Source: Pohlia nutans
Lineage: Eukaryota; Streptophyta; Bryopsida; Bryales; Mniaceae
DNA length: 64,000 nucleotides
Assembly (NCBI GenBank): GCA_022496805.1
Contig: CM040101.1
Span: forward strand, 1,180,501-1,244,500
Direction: 5' to 3'
The position numbers were made by a program, and so were the translations under genes. Position 1 is the stretch's first letter. Each line of letters starts with the position of its first letter. The notes beneath the pieces are model-generated. The model did not search any database and was not told the DNA's origin. It saw only the letters and a program-made list of their open reading frames with translations. Shown piece by piece: positions 21,496 to 33,188 of the stretch.

Positions 21496-21653
21496 GCCCG
21501 AAGGTAGTGGAATGCAATGTATTTGGGGTTACACGGCTACACTTTTTACAAAAGGGGTTACATTGGTGTAACTCCCAATTTGAAAATAGACGTAAAAAAT
21601 GACCCTCCTTTGAGAACAAACGTGTGTCTCCTTACTCTCCACTCAAAGCTTCA

Positions 21654-22440
21654 CTAACCCCTAAGCTCCCAAGAGACCATTTTGTGGTTGCTGCCCTTTT
21701 ACCCGGGCTGCCCGGGTCCAAAAAAATATTTTTTTTTCAAAAAAAAAAATACGATGTCATAGGTAAACGAGTCTTCTTTCCAACCCAATTGGAATTATGT
21801 CCATAAGATCAAAACTCCACTTAGGGGAATTTTTCAAAGTGAAACACCCCAATGTTGAAAGGCAGTTTCAACACTTCGGGTAGGCTTGCCAAAAAATCTA
21901 AGCCAATGAGATTCATTGGGCACCTCAAAGGAAGTTGACTCCAGCCCACATGGGTTGCATGCCATGAGTTGTGGGCTCATTTAATTGGAGGAGAGTTGAA
22001 GGGATAATCTAATTTAGCCAAAATCTCTTGCTTTCCCTTCATACCCCCACCCATTACAAGGTCTCTGAAAAAATGCTAATGAATTGAACATCTTGTCAAA
22101 TTGAGTCATGCATTTTGTTAACTATCTCATCTTGAGGATGGTCAAAAATGGCACATCATTTCAACTTTTTTTTTGGGTTTGAGAGCCCATCAAAGCAAGG
22201 CTGCCCGGATTTTTCAGGGCCTGAAATTTCAAAATCTCAACTTCATTTGCTATTATCTTGGCATCTGTACGGTCAAATGCTTTGAAATTTTGAGGGATAG
22301 TTTATAAGGCCTAGGAGTACAAGATCCTTTGGTTGGAATGTGAAAAAAAGGTTTTGAAAAGCATTCAGAGATCATCAACGAAAATGTCCAAAATGAGGCA
22401 GCTTTGGGTAGGGGACCCCCCTCGGGCGTTTAGGGGTTAA
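21654..22440. mobile_element. TTAA-type MITE, 787 bp (family B)
   Basis: Begins CTAACCCCTAAGC and ends GGGCGTTTAGGGGTTAA, giving short inverted termini related to the TTAACCCCTAAACG family. It sits at the same position of the surrounding repeat unit as the family A copy at 22,821. The interior differs from family A and includes a GCCCGGGT palindrome and homopolymeric T and A tracts. Non-coding. Confidence 0.65.
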
Positions 22441-22820
22441 CTCCCACATCATGTCAGACTCTACATAATCCATTGTCATGCAATCTTTAAATGAGCTAAT
22501 ACTTTGAAGCACAATATTTTAATCATCTAGTGTTCAAATTTAGATTTTCATGAACCTATTTTATATGATTTTCCAGCTCGCTCCTAATGACACTGTTTTC
22601 AGATTCTATTTGAACTTTCATTTTTAACCCCTAAACCCTTAAACTTTCATCAAAAGGCGTATAGCCCGGCAGTCATGGAATGCCATGCATTCGGGGTTAC
22701 ACGGCTGCATTTTTTACAAAAGGGGTTCCAGCGGTGTAACTCCCCTTTGAGAATAGACGTAAAAAATGACCATGCTTTGAGAATAGACGTGTGTCTCCTG
22801 GCTCTCCACTCAAGGCTTCA

Positions 22821-23395
22821 TTAACCCCTAAACGTCCTCACCCCTCTCTAAATTTGGAGAATTTCAAAGATGTCTTATAAAATGTAACTAAGAGGGATAC
22901 TTTGAACTTGATATATGAATAAAAGTTGTACCTTATGAATTTTTTATTCTATCCATATGGTTAGATCTATAATTGTTGTCACCAATATTTTTGTATAAAA
23001 GTTGAAACTTAAATTTGAAAATTCTTTTGTAATTTGATTACGAATAAGATATTGACAATTTGTACATAAAATTTGTTGTGATTGGTTGAAATGTAATACT
23101 CTAAGTGTAGTGATTTTTGGAGATTTTTTGGTTGCTTAATTTTATGAGTTGACTTTTTTAAGAGCACTTTTACACTGAAATCTTCGAAATTTTGGGTGAA
23201 TCACTACAACATGAAATGAGGCATAAAAATTTCACAAATCATCCCTTTTCTAATTGGATCACACATACATGAAGCTAACTTCCCTAAAATATATAGTAAA
23301 AAACCCACACTACAAAAAGTCAATGACGGATGAGAAAATTGTGTTTGATTCTGTACATCGTCCACTTTCTGGACGGTTGGACGTTTAGGGGTTAA
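22821..23395 (+). mobile_element. TTAA-flanked MITE, full-length family A copy
   Basis: Starts TTAACCCCTAAACGTCCTCA and ends GGACGTTTAGGGGTTAA; the last 17 bases are the reverse complement of the first 17, including the TTAA. Length is 575 bp counting both TTAA. TTAA duplications are the hallmark of piggyBac-like insertion; whether TTAA is a duplication or part of the terminus cannot be told from one copy. Non-coding. Confidence 0.8.
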
Positions 23396-23587
23396 CATCC
23401 ACATCATGTCAGATTCTATAACCCGAAGGTCTTGGATTGCAAAGACTACATCTTTTACAAAGGGGGTTACACCGGTGTAACTCCTCTTTTGAAAATAGAA
23501 GTAAAAAATGAGTCTCCTTTGAGTATAGACGAGTAGTTCCTAACTCTCCACTCTAGGCCCATTATTACCCACATAATTTCAGACTCC

Positions 23588-24405
23588 AGGGCGTTTGTAT
23601 GGTACGGTCCACTAGAATTCTTGTCCCTGTGCACTCTTTTGAGGATTTTGAGAATTTGAAAAATCCATTTAAGAGAGAGAAAAATATTTTGTGAAATCTA
23701 AGTGGTAGGATGGACCGTATTGATAAAAGAGAAAAAAATTGATAGAAAATTAAAAATTCGGCATTATATTTTAATGGAGGATAAAACAAAGGGTAAACTA
23801 GTGCATTGTCACAAAGCATAATATGCACTCAAAATTCTAAAAGAGAAGGAGAATATAGGGTTGTGGATGGAATTTGACCTATGAATTTTTCCAGTGTTCA
23901 AATATGTGAAGAAAAATATCTTCAAATTTTTTCAAATTTTTTTGAATTGATTAAATTTTCAAATTTTCAAATGTGTTATTTTTTGGAGGGATTAATTGTT
24001 TTTCTATTTTAAATAACTTTTTTGAATGTACTTGAGAATTAAATTTTGCAGATTGGCTTACTTTTAGATTTTTAAGTATAGAATCAAACATGAACTATAT
24101 TTACATTCAAAGTTTGATCATAAATTGGTAAACTATTATTAAAATGGGAGTTTTGATACTCAAATTTTGAACATAAAATCATTTTAACATTCTAAATTAT
24201 TATTTTTTGGATAGTATGTACATAACTCTAGAAGTTGGTTTACTCATTTTTCATTGAATCATTGCTAGTACATAATTTTCAAATTGGTTTGAAAGTTAGC
24301 ATTTTAGACAAAATGCTCAAAGTGCACAAATGTGTACCAAAATGTAGTTAGTGCACTAAGAGGAGTTGGTGGACCGTACCACGGGCCATACCATACAAAC
24401 ACCCT
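23588..24405. mobile_element. MITE with AGGGYGTTTGTATGG termini
   Basis: Left end AGGGCGTTTGTATGG followed by TACGGTCCAC; the right end contains GTGGACCGTACC and ends CCATACAAACACCCT. The arms are inverted copies with a short insertion in the right one. Length is 818 bp, interior AT-rich and non-coding. The GGGYGTTTG terminus resembles Tourist- or hAT-type MITEs. I could not settle the target duplication. Confidence 0.7.
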
Positions 24406-24640
24406 CTACCTAACCCGCTGTCATGCAATCATTAAAGAAGCTAATACTTTGAAGCACAATATTTTAATCATCTGGTGTTCAAATCTAGATTTTCTTCAAC
24501 CTATTTCATATTATTTTTCGGCGCGCTCCTAATGAAACTATTTTCAAATTCTAATTGAACTTTCATTTAGAGGCCTTAAACTCTAAACCCTTAAACTTTC
24601 ATCAAAAGCCTATAGGTGGAACAGACATGAATGCAGTGCA

Positions 24641-25970
24641 TTCGGTGTGATTTTGTATATCTTTTTACAAAGGTGGTACACCGGTGATCCGAATGCACGT
24701 AGCATATTGCATACGCGCCTGATTTCAGAATTTCTTTTGCGTATCTTGCCTGATTTTTTTATTGTGAATCGATTGGTCTATCAACTATTCTCTAATTCAT
24801 TGCCAGTCGATTTATAGATCCAAATTGACAACGTTGTTTTTCAACATTGCCGTCAACTTTGAAGGTTTAGGGTTTAGAGTTTAGGGTTACAAGGGTGTCA
24901 TTGAGCATTTCGACTTTCAATTTTTGAGGTGGCCTATTTTAAGTTTTTCCATTCCAATTGTTGTTGTCGGAATGCTCTACAAATTCTTAGATTGCAAGAT
25001 GTATGTAGTTTAGGTTTTTCTCTTGGATGGAGCCGAGAAAATACTTTTTTTTCATGTCATGTGATTTGTGTAGAAAAAGTTAAACACGTTGTAGGTGATG
25101 GAAAGGGCTTTCCGGAATGGTGTAGAAATCCCAAATGGAGCCTTATATGGATGAATTATGAGTGGATGAAGTTCTAGGTTTGGAGTGGGATGAAGTTATG
25201 AGTGTAGTACTTCATCCGTTGATTATTCATCTATACAATATTCAATGAAGGATTAATATACTTTTCTAGATTCCTTCTTCGATGCTCTAGAGCGTTGGTC
25301 GTGAGGTTACCATATATAGCATTGGATTTGACTTTGACTATTGGATGGATGACTTTTGTTTCTTGAACTTCATCCGTAATTAACTTTTGCATCATGTATG
25401 GGAATGGAACTAAATTTATGTTTTCGGTAATGGCATGGCATGATTAAGAGAGTGATGAAGTTTGAAATTTGGAGAAATTAATCTGCAAAAAATGACTTGT
25501 CGCAGTCTAGGGAAGAATTTTGAAGTGCTGATTTTGATATAAAAAAGACCCGGAACTTCAAAATTGCATAATTTTTTCGTACTTTGTCCGTTTCCTATGT
25601 ATTCTAGCATTTTGGAAAGTTGAAAAGTAGTACTATAGCATGTTACTAAGTATTCATTGAGTAAATATAAAACCAAAAGAGTCCATTGTCTACAGGGGTA
25701 GGTAAAATTCTATCATTATATGTCATTCAATTTGAACACTACAAAACTTGTCCATGCATATGAATCCCACCTAGGACTTGTTGTGACCCAATCCCTAAAC
25801 TTTTAGTACACAAATTACATAGTTTAAATTGCATGACTCATGCTTCATTCATCACTGTCTCGTTACAACGTGGTAGTGCCAAAAAATGATGGTACCTTAA
25901 ACCATTGATGTATACAAATCTAGGGATTTTAGGGTTTAGGGTTTAGGATTTTAGGGTTTAGGGTGTAGGA
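24641..25970. other. Gene-free spacer with telomere-like repeats
   Basis: No supported coding region. Short interstitial runs of the plant telomere motif occur: GGTTTAGGGTTTAGAGTTTAGGG at about 24,863-24,885, and several TTTAGGG copies at 25,929-25,965 immediately before the next MITE. The rest is AT-rich single-copy-looking sequence. Confidence 0.5.
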
Positions 25971-26544
25971 TTAACCCCTAAACGTCACCCCTCTCCAAAA
26001 TCGACAGTTTTGCAAAGATGCATCATAAAATGCAATCCAGAGGGATATCTTGCACTTGATGTGTGAATAAAACTTGTACATTATGAATTTTAGATCCTAT
26101 CCATACAGTTAGATCTGCGATTCCTATCACCAATATCTTTGTATAAAATTTGAAATTTGAAATTGAAAATTCTTTTGTAATTTGATTATGAATAAAATAT
26201 TGACAATTTCTACATGAAATTTGTTGTGATTGGTTGAAATGTAATACTCTAAGTGTAGTGATTTTTGGAGATTTTTTGGTTGCTTAATTTTATGAGTTGA
26301 CTTTTTCAAGAGCACTTTTACACTGAAATCTTCGAAATTTTGGGTGAATCACTACAACATGAAATGAGGCATAAAGATTTCACAAATCATCCCCTTTCTA
26401 ATCAGATCACACATGCACGAAGCTAACTTCCTATAAAATATATAGTAAAAAATCCACGCTCCAAAAAGTCAATGACGGATGATAAAACTGTGTTTGATCC
26501 TATACATCGTTCACTTTTTGGACGGTTGGATGTTTAGGGGTTAA
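25971..26544 (+). mobile_element. TTAA-flanked MITE, family A copy
   Basis: TTAACCCCTAAACGTCACCCC at the left; GGATGTTTAGGGG then TTAA at the right; 574 bp. The interior aligns along its whole length with the copy at 22,821 (AAATGTAATACTCTAAGTG and TTTTTGGTTGCTTAATTTTA blocks). It lies directly after interstitial TTTAGGG repeats. Confidence 0.8.
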
Positions 26545-26893
26545 ATGGGTGTTACAAGGGTATCCTAAAGAAACTTAGGGTTTAAGGTTACATGGGTGTC
26601 CCCGAAAAAGGCATGAAAAAATCAAAGACACAAGCTGAAAAAATCATGAAAAAGCAAACACATTGCAAAAACCCTTTCATCCAAGACGAAAGTGGCAGCA
26701 ATTTTGTACATCATCTAGAATTTGGATAATTGGGCAGTTGAGTGTTAATCTTTCTATTGCATTTTATAAGAAATTAAAAATAGATTATTAAATATAAAGT
26801 ATTTTTCTTTTATCTCAACATGTTATTCATTTGTTTCAAAATTTCTAGTACTTTTTGATTATTAATTTTTTTTGGGTATAAATCCATATCTTG

Positions 26894-27631
26894 TTAATCC
26901 CTAAGCGTCCTCACCTCTCTTTCGATTTGGAGAATTGCAAAGATGCATTACAGAATGCAACTAAAAGGGATATTTTGAATTTGATGTATGAATAAAAGTT
27001 GTGCATTACCATATCCCAATAGCACCTTTGGCATAAAATAATTCTAAAAATAGTTGCTATAAAAATTGGAAAATCATTGGCATCTTTTGCCGAATATCAT
27101 AAAAATTATAATTTCGAACAATGAATTTGATGTATGAATAAAAGTTGTGCATTACCGTACCCCAACAACACCTTTGGCGGAAAATAATTCTAAAAATAGT
27201 TTGAATAAAATTTGGAAAATTATTGGCATCTTTTGCCGAATATTATAAAAATTATAATTTTGAACAACATTGCTGAACTATAAGAAATTATTACTTTCCA
27301 CTAGGTTTTTATTTTTTTGGAAGGCATTTGTGAGTTCAAGTGGAGAGAAGGTGCTTGATTTTATGGTTGCTCAATTTTATGAGTTGTTTTTTTCAAGAGC
27401 ACTTTTGAACTAAGATCTTAGAAATTTTTAGTGAATCACTGCAACAAGGAATGGGGCATAAGAATTTCACAAATCATCCCTTTTCTAATCAGTTCACACA
27501 TGCATGAAGCTAGCTACCCCTAAAATCTATAGTAAGAAATCCACATTGCAAAAAGTGTATGACGGATGAGAGAACCTAGATGAAATTTGTACATTGTCCA
27601 AAAAATGGATGCTTGGGCAATTAAGGGTTAA
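26894..27631 (+). mobile_element. TTAA-flanked MITE, family A variant with internal duplication
   Basis: Left TTAATCCCTAAGCGTCCTCA, right CAATTAAGGGTTAA. An internal segment beginning ATGTATGAATAAAAGTTGTG and containing CACCTTTGGC and ATCTTTTGCCGAATAT occurs twice, about 130 bp apart, which makes this copy longer (738 bp). The right half realigns with family A. Confidence 0.7.
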
Positions 27632-28039
27632 GCAAGATTTGAGTGTTTTTAGGTGAAAATATTTATTGACTTTGAAAACATTGATCATTCGTAAATCTAA
27701 AATCCACTTTTGATTTTTGATGTAACACTTTCAACCTAAACATCCCGCTTAACATGTACAACAAATAAAAATTATGGTAATAAAGCAACTCATGTAGAAA
27801 CTAGGGTAAATGGACCCAATATAGGCACACAAATTGCTATGTATATGTGGGATACTTGAAAAAATGTTTTTTTTTTATTATATGAAAAAATATAAGAATT
27901 TATTCCTTTTAAAACCCTGGACTTTATTTAGAATTGTAATTCAATGTGAGGAAAACTCACGGGAAAACTAAAAAATTGAATTAAGAAATTAAAAAAATTG
28001 CGTAAGGTTTTGATACGTATGGGGCACCTACACCCGTGG

Positions 28040-28125
28040 GATTTAATCTAATTTCCAAGTTCCAAGTCAAATTCCAAGTTCTAAGTCAAGTTCCAAGTTC
28101 TAAGTCAAATTCCAAGTTCCAAGAT
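28040..28125. repeat. Short minisatellite of AAGTTCYAAGTCAA units
   Basis: About four imperfect repeats of a roughly 20-bp phrase (CCAAGTTCYAAGTCAARTT). No coding or regulatory meaning is apparent. Confidence 0.75.
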
Positions 28126-28459
28126 GCTAGCATTGCATCGATGCAAAATATACAATATGAGTTATATTTTCTTCTTTGAGGACACACGGGTAAATATAAA
28201 TGCATAACAATTGATAATCGATAGTCTTGGAAGAGATGGATTGAGTAACCACAATGTGAGAAAATGAAAACATATAGATTCATTACAGACCTTGTAGTGA
28301 ATATACAAGTAGACCTTGTAGTGTCACCTTTTTTGGTGCATAGTGTCACTGAGTGAGTTTTTCAATTAATTAATTAGTTCGAGCCTCCAGCTTCAATTAA
28401 AGAATCACTTGGGGGTCCATGTGATGAAATGAGACCCTTGTTGATCGTTGCGTAGGTTG

Positions 28460-29008
28460 TTAACCCTTTAACGCGCCTGCGTCCATATAATGGACGACGA
28501 ACAGATTGCAAGCTTTCTCAATACTACATCCTGTACAGTTTTTCATCCATCCAAATTTCTCTTGGTTCTTGTGCTAGTTAACTATCATTTGTACGGTATG
28601 GATCTTCAAAATAAGATATTGTGATTTTTTGAAAAACAACACAATTGGTTTATGTCAAGTTTCATTCTTAGTTCAAAATGTGAGACCTTAAACATGATTT
28701 TCGAAAATAAGTCGAAACAAATAATGGAAACCATACCATCTCGTAGTGCATGTTATTCCAATTTCATTAGAATTTAATTTTTAAATTTTTGTGTTAATTT
28801 GGGATTTTTAATTGAATTTCAAGAGAAAACCTTGCAAAATTCATTAAAAAATATTAATAAAAAATATGATGAATCCAACCGTACAGATGTGATCTTCACA
28901 TTGACATTTACAACTTAGCTTTGCACATCAACTCCATTTTTGTTTTTCATCAAACATTTTATAACAAATCTTTGAAACCAGTGTTGAATTGGGACATTAA
29001 AGGGTTAA
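28460..29008. mobile_element. TTAA-flanked MITE, family C
   Basis: Left TTAACCCTTTAACGCGCC, right GGGACATTAAAGGGTTAA: inverted termini with TTAA at each edge, 549 bp. The interior is unlike family A. It contains ATAATGGACGACGAACAG near the left end. Non-coding. Confidence 0.65.
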
Positions 29009-29369
29009 CGCCAAAAGCCCTAATACCTCAACATCCCTCTGATTCAACACAAACTCTGCATGCCAAATTGTCATGAGAGACACACCAAAACCCAAACTTA
29101 CAAATCTAAACTTACAAATCGTCACCTTCTTGCGAAGCTTCTAATAAACACATTTCCAACCCAATTTCCAACAATAATTTTGGGTGCATAGCTTCCCATT
29201 GGCTATAGCAGCCAAACACACATTCTTTGCGTTGAAATAAATTTTGCTTTTGGAAAGGGAACAAGAAGAAAACACATACATTCTCTGTCCCTGAAGGCCA
29301 GCCACAAAAAAACATTCAGTAACAGAAGCCAGTCAAAAAACCACCTAGCTATGGAGGAGAGCACGGTAC

Positions 29370-30056
29370 CTTTCACCAAAAATCACCTTGAGCTTGTCAT
29401 TGCGTTCCGTAGCACGCTTCGCCACCTCGTCATTCTCACTGTGACCCAAGGAAAGAACAACTCCGAAAAAACAATAAGCAAACAACTCCGGAACGCAAAT
29501 TTGAAAACCAGCATACCGCCGGTATATTTGAAAACCAGTATACGCAAATTTGTTTTTTTTTTGAAACAAAGGAAAGTTCACTCCAATGCATTAATCAGAA
29601 TAAACAACACAATGAAACCAGACGAGAGACTCGCCGGAGCAACAACAAGGCCTAAGTAAAAATACCTAACTTTAACCTCACGTAGTTCCAAGTGATCATA
29701 GCATGTTGTCGCACGCAAAAGCACTCAGTCCTACACCACTCCTTACCAAACTTGTCAAGGAACTAACTCGCTTTCTCCGGGTACTGTTTCATCGACAGCT
29801 TAGTTCGGATCCAGGAAGTCCTGGCATGATCTAAAATAGCATCCCGAATCACTTGTTCTATTCTCTCAGCCGTCCAAAAATCATGACATATGCAAATTTG
29901 AGAACTCGTCCAGTTCATCACTCTCTCGTACAACCCCAAAAGAACATAACTAAAACGCCGCAACAATTCACGACGCACAACAATTGGTACTAAAACCCTA
30001 ACCTCATTCATCTGTCCACGCTCATTCATCCGTTGGAGTTCGTCACATCCTGACAC
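29370..30056 (-). pseudogene. Unrecognised two-exon gene fragment
   Basis: On the minus strand an open stretch from 30056 runs to a possible donor at 29677 (ACGTGAG|GTTAAAG) with one in-frame TAG at about 29,761-29,763. A second exon-like block 29438-29370 (ENDEVAKRATERNDKLKVIF) is bounded by CACAG and GAAAG|GTACCG. The first block includes YERVMNWTSS and TSWIRTKLSMKQYPEKAS; after the TAG it continues FLDKFGKEWCRTECFCVRQH. I do not recognise the family. It may be a gene remnant or part of an unknown element. Low confidence. Confidence 0.3.
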
Positions 30057-31394
30057 GTACCCCTCAGATACCTCGCAACTCCACAGGGATTAATTAATTA
30101 GTGCCTAGCACCAAAATATGAATTTTGGTGCATGATGAATAACGAGTACACAAATTATTCGATCAAGGTGTATTGATTCAAAATAATAAAGTAAAGGATG
30201 CGGGTGTTTTTATATGTTTTTTTAAGTAAGTCCACTTAGGGTGGGCTTCCATGTGAGCATCGGGTCGATGGATACAACTACAAGAGAAAAAATGAGGTCC
30301 CAACTTCCATCAGACTTCGCATTTCATCCACTCTCACTCCCATCGGTGGCTACGTGATTGGTTGCTTAGTGGAAATTTTCTAATTATATCTATTGGATTG
30401 CTCTATTGAGGTGTGCATGGAAGTGCTTTACGCATGGAAGGACATTCTTAGGATTTTTACACTGGCATTAGGAGAAAGTTGTGGTCGCAAAGGGGCCTTG
30501 GGGACTGTCACGTGGGAGCAAAATTTGGGCATGCCCGTGCACTTTTGACGAGGGCACCAATGGTGCCACCGTGGTGCCAGCAAGCCGGGTTCAAGGGGGT
30601 CGAGCCAATCGCGCGGAACAAGCGCGTGTGTTTAGGCGGTTTAGGGTGTCGGGGCTGACAGCAAGCGCCGCTGCTGCGCACAAATCCCGAGCCCGTCGAG
30701 TGCTGTCAGTAGGAGTTCAGGGTCCAATTTCTGAAGAGTGTCATGAGTCCGGCCACCTACCTTTTCCGCAAACGTCAGTGTTGCTCCACCTTGGATTTTG
30801 AGTTCTGGACAGGGCAGCATGCTGCCAACGGTTACCTCGATGAAGAAGCTACGTTGGAATGGTTTGTGGTGCTCGGAGTGTCGATTCGTGGGACGATGGT
30901 GGTGGTGCGGGCGATGGCGTTGGCGATTAGGGTCGAGTCATGGAAGCATTGGTTTGGGGTCGCTCTAATTGGTCGGAGCTGCGAGGTGCCCATGTGATTG
31001 GGAGTTAGGATGGTGTTTGGGCAGCAAATTTGCATGAACAAGGCATGTATTAGGATTATGGGTGGGAATGTGGCGTTCTCTGATTGCTGGCAACATAATC
31101 TGCCGTTCGCTGCCAACGGGCTGCAGAACTTGTAGTTTTTTGGTTTTTTCCAATATTCTGCCATGACATAATGTGGAGTAGCCCTGCCTTCAAAGGGTCG
31201 ACCTGTTCGTATGCGGGTTTATCCAATACTAGAACTTTCGTTACATACTCTGGCGTTTGCTGCCATCGAGGGTATAACTTGTACTCGTGTGGTTTTCGCC
31301 AATGTGTTGACATCACATTACCTGGCGCCTGCTGGCATCAAAGGCAGAACTTGTAGTTTTAGGGTGTCTTCCACTATTCTGTCATTGTACTGGT

Positions 31395-31887
31395 ATGGCG
31401 AGAAGGCCAAATTCCCAAGTGCAGAGTGTTATGCTGCATAACAATCCAGACGGAGAGGGCAAGTGGATCCCAATGAGGTTGGACCGTGATTCATGGGTTA
31501 TGCTGCAACCAACGTCGGAAGGGCCTTCGGGTAGAGAGGCCAAGCGGCACGGTGGAGATAATTTTCGAGGCGCCTTCAAAGTGCAGATCATGGATTTCTC
31601 GTGGACACACGGTGTGCGTGGAGCAATCAACTTGGATAAAGTGCTTGTGCGACATGCGTACCAGCCTCGCCATCTACGTTTGGATCCAGCGTTGGCAGCA
31701 AATGGGCCATGCATGGCAAACTCCCTGTACGCGTCGCATTCTGAGGATTGGGTGCACCCCGCATCTATCATTAGTCCCATTCTTGTGCTCCATGCAGAGA
31801 TTGGGGAGGCAACCCGGAATGGTCGAAGTCACATGGATTTGTTGGACACAGGTACATTCTTCCTCAAGGATGTGTATTTCCCTCCAA
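31395..31887 (+). pseudogene. Unknown transposon gene, 5' part, cut by Ty3 insertion
   Basis: Open frame from MARRPNSQVQ to VYFPP, where the Ty3 element interrupts it. Removing the element and one target duplication brings the frame directly onto the continuation at 38,230. The protein is not recognised; it has no obvious membrane segment or zinc motif. The start is the first ATG of the open frame, and earlier exons may exist, since upstream DNA (about 31,060-31,390) consists of three degenerate repeats of about 110 bp that include palindromic 11-mers. Confidence 0.5.
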
Positions 31888-32278
31888 TGTTACGGACACG
31901 GAAATACACACAATAAATCTAAACAAGAAGTTCAGAGAGAACATGCAAGAACTAGATTGATCAGATGAGTACACAAACAACACCAAGAGAGGTGAGCTAG
32001 AGCTCTAAGAAATGCGTTGTCGAGACTGAAGAACCCTTCAGCCTCGACTCCTATATATACTACTGGATAGGAAGCTTCTCGAGCTACTTCTGTGAACTAG
32101 GACGCTTCTCAAACAACTTCCACTAACCAGGAAGCTTCTCGAGCAGCTTCTTAGAATCTATTAGGATATACTAAGAATATTCTAAGAATCTTCCAGAACC
32201 TTCTAAAAGAATCTTTAAAGAATATTCTATAGAATCTTCAATGAATCTTCTAGAAGTTTCTAATGTATGTCCGTGACA
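31888..32278 (-). repeat. 3' LTR of the Ty3/gypsy element
   Basis: Begins TGTTACGGACAC and ends GTCCGTGACA on the plus strand (TG...CA), 391 bp, matched by 37,834-38,224. CTATATATACTAC near the middle is a candidate TATA box. AAGCTTCTCGAGC and AGAATCTT-like words repeat, and the GAATCTTC-rich half is imperfectly repetitive. Confidence 0.95.
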
Positions 32279-32293
32279 TCACCTCTCCTTCTA
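32279..32293 (-). promoter_or_regulatory. Polypurine tract of the Ty3/gypsy element
   Basis: Sense strand AGAAGGAGAGGTGA abuts the 3' LTR, the position required for priming plus-strand DNA synthesis. Confidence 0.7.
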
Positions 32294-32328
32294 GCTTCGA
32301 GGTCTCCGAGAAGCAATGTTGTCGCCGG

Positions 32329-32682
32329 TCAATACCATCGTAAAAAAATGAAGATTTGTCGCATGACGTCTACAATGAATTCCAATTGTTGTTCACGAGG
32401 TAGGTGGTTCATTGGTCCTTGAAGCCAACGGTAGTGGCCTACGCCTTCCACTTCTGACCAAGCATGAACTTCCGTGTCTTCATTGTGAAATTGTCCTGCA
32501 AACACGCCTTCTGGTAGACCATTGAAAACAGGCTCTACCTCGAATACAATCACCAGCGATCGGTTGCTTGGTATCCTTCGTCGTCGTCGTGGTACAGGCG
32601 GTTCTTCATCTCGGGGTCGCCTTCGTGGGTTCGTTGGTTGAGATGACACGACTGGTATACTATCTATCTCTTGACTATCCAT
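32329..32682 (-). CDS. Small extra ORF downstream of pol in the Ty3/gypsy element
   Basis: 117 codons starting MDSQEIDSIPVVSS, with a very basic Arg/Pro segment (RRRPRDEEPPVPRRRRR) resembling a nuclear localisation signal, then a more ordered half (VIVFEVEPVFNGL, HYRWLQGPMNHLPREQQLEF). It lies between the chromodomain and the polypurine tract, where most chromoviruses have no gene. I do not recognise it. It may be a captured or accessory ORF. Confidence 0.5.
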   Translation of the reverse strand: MDSQEIDSIPVVSSQPTNPRRRPRDEEPPVPRRRRRIPSNRSLVIVFEVEPVFNGLPEGVFAGQFHNEDTEVHAWSEVEGVGHYRWLQGPMNHLPREQQLEFIVDVMRQIFIFLRWY

Positions 32683-32819
32683 GACTGCAGACCAAACTAT
32701 GACTACTTGAATAAAACTCTATTCTATCTTAGAGAAAATAACAACATCAACTATGAGTTTTAGGTAGTGTCCTCCCCTCCTTTTATACTCTTGTCTAAAG
32801 AAACTTGAGAAAAAAGCTA

Positions 32820-33146
32820 TCATCGAGATGGCTTCGATTTATCAGGATATCGTTGATGAAATTCCTGTACTTTTTGCGGCGCATTTGTAAGATTTTCGGC
32901 TAGCTCCCACGTTCGCTCATTAATATCGTAGCCGTACCAATGAACAAGATACTCCAACTTGCCCCACCTTCGTCGTGAATCTAGCACCTTTTCGACCTCG
33001 TATTCCTCGTGGTTCTCAATTTCAATGCTAAGTGGCGGACTTTGCACTCTTCCAGGGAAAAATGATTCTCGATAAGGCTCCAATAAAGAGACATGAAAGA
33101 CTGGATGTACCTTCATAACGGCTGGTAACTCCAGATGGTAAGCCAC
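32820..33146 (-). CDS. C-terminal chromodomain of Ty3 pol, separated by a stop codon
   Basis: In the same frame as pol but after a TAA at 33,191-33,189. The 15 codons between the TAA and this ATG and the beginning of the segment read like the normal integrase tail (RRLGPFVVQKQINPVAYHLELP, with HPVFHVSLLEPY following). The chromodomain follows: YEVEKVLDSRRR, LEYLVHWYGY and ERTWELAENL with the aromatic residues that bind methyl-lysine. Chromodomains steer chromovirus integrase to heterochromatin. A single base change explains the split. Confidence 0.88.
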   Translation of the reverse strand: MAYHLELPAVMKVHPVFHVSLLEPYRESFFPGRVQSPPLSIEIENHEEYEVEKVLDSRRRWGKLEYLVHWYGYDINERTWELAENLTNAPQKVQEFHQRYPDKSKPSR

Positions 33147-33188
33147 GGGATTGATTTGCTTCTGAACGACAAATGGTCCTAATCTGCG

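Larger units (their letters stand above)
21496..24640. repeat. Tandem copies of a CCCGAAGG-type repeat carrying MITE insertions
   Basis: A host unit begins TAGCCCGAAGGTAGTGG..., runs through GGGGTTACACGGCT, TTTTTACAAAAGGGGTTAC and TCTCCACTCAAAGCTTCA, then CACATCATGTCAGACTC, GTCATGCAATC, AATACTTTGAAGCACAATATTTTAATCATC and AAACTTTCATCAAAAG. It recurs starting at about 21,496, 22,667 and 23,420, with a degenerate start near 24,610. Between the GGCTTCA and CACATCATG segments the first two units contain a TTAA-type MITE. The third unit has near-continuous sequence there and a different MITE a little further on. No gene is visible. Confidence 0.7.

Noticed and set aside
24929..25177. 82-codon plus-strand frame as a small gene
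   Set aside because: No homology that I recognise, no splice partners, and AT-rich surroundings typical of spacer.
30481..31164. Open frames on both strands at the left end of the large transposon
   Set aside because: No conserved-looking sequence; the region is built of degenerate repeats with palindromic 11-mers and subterminal DNA.
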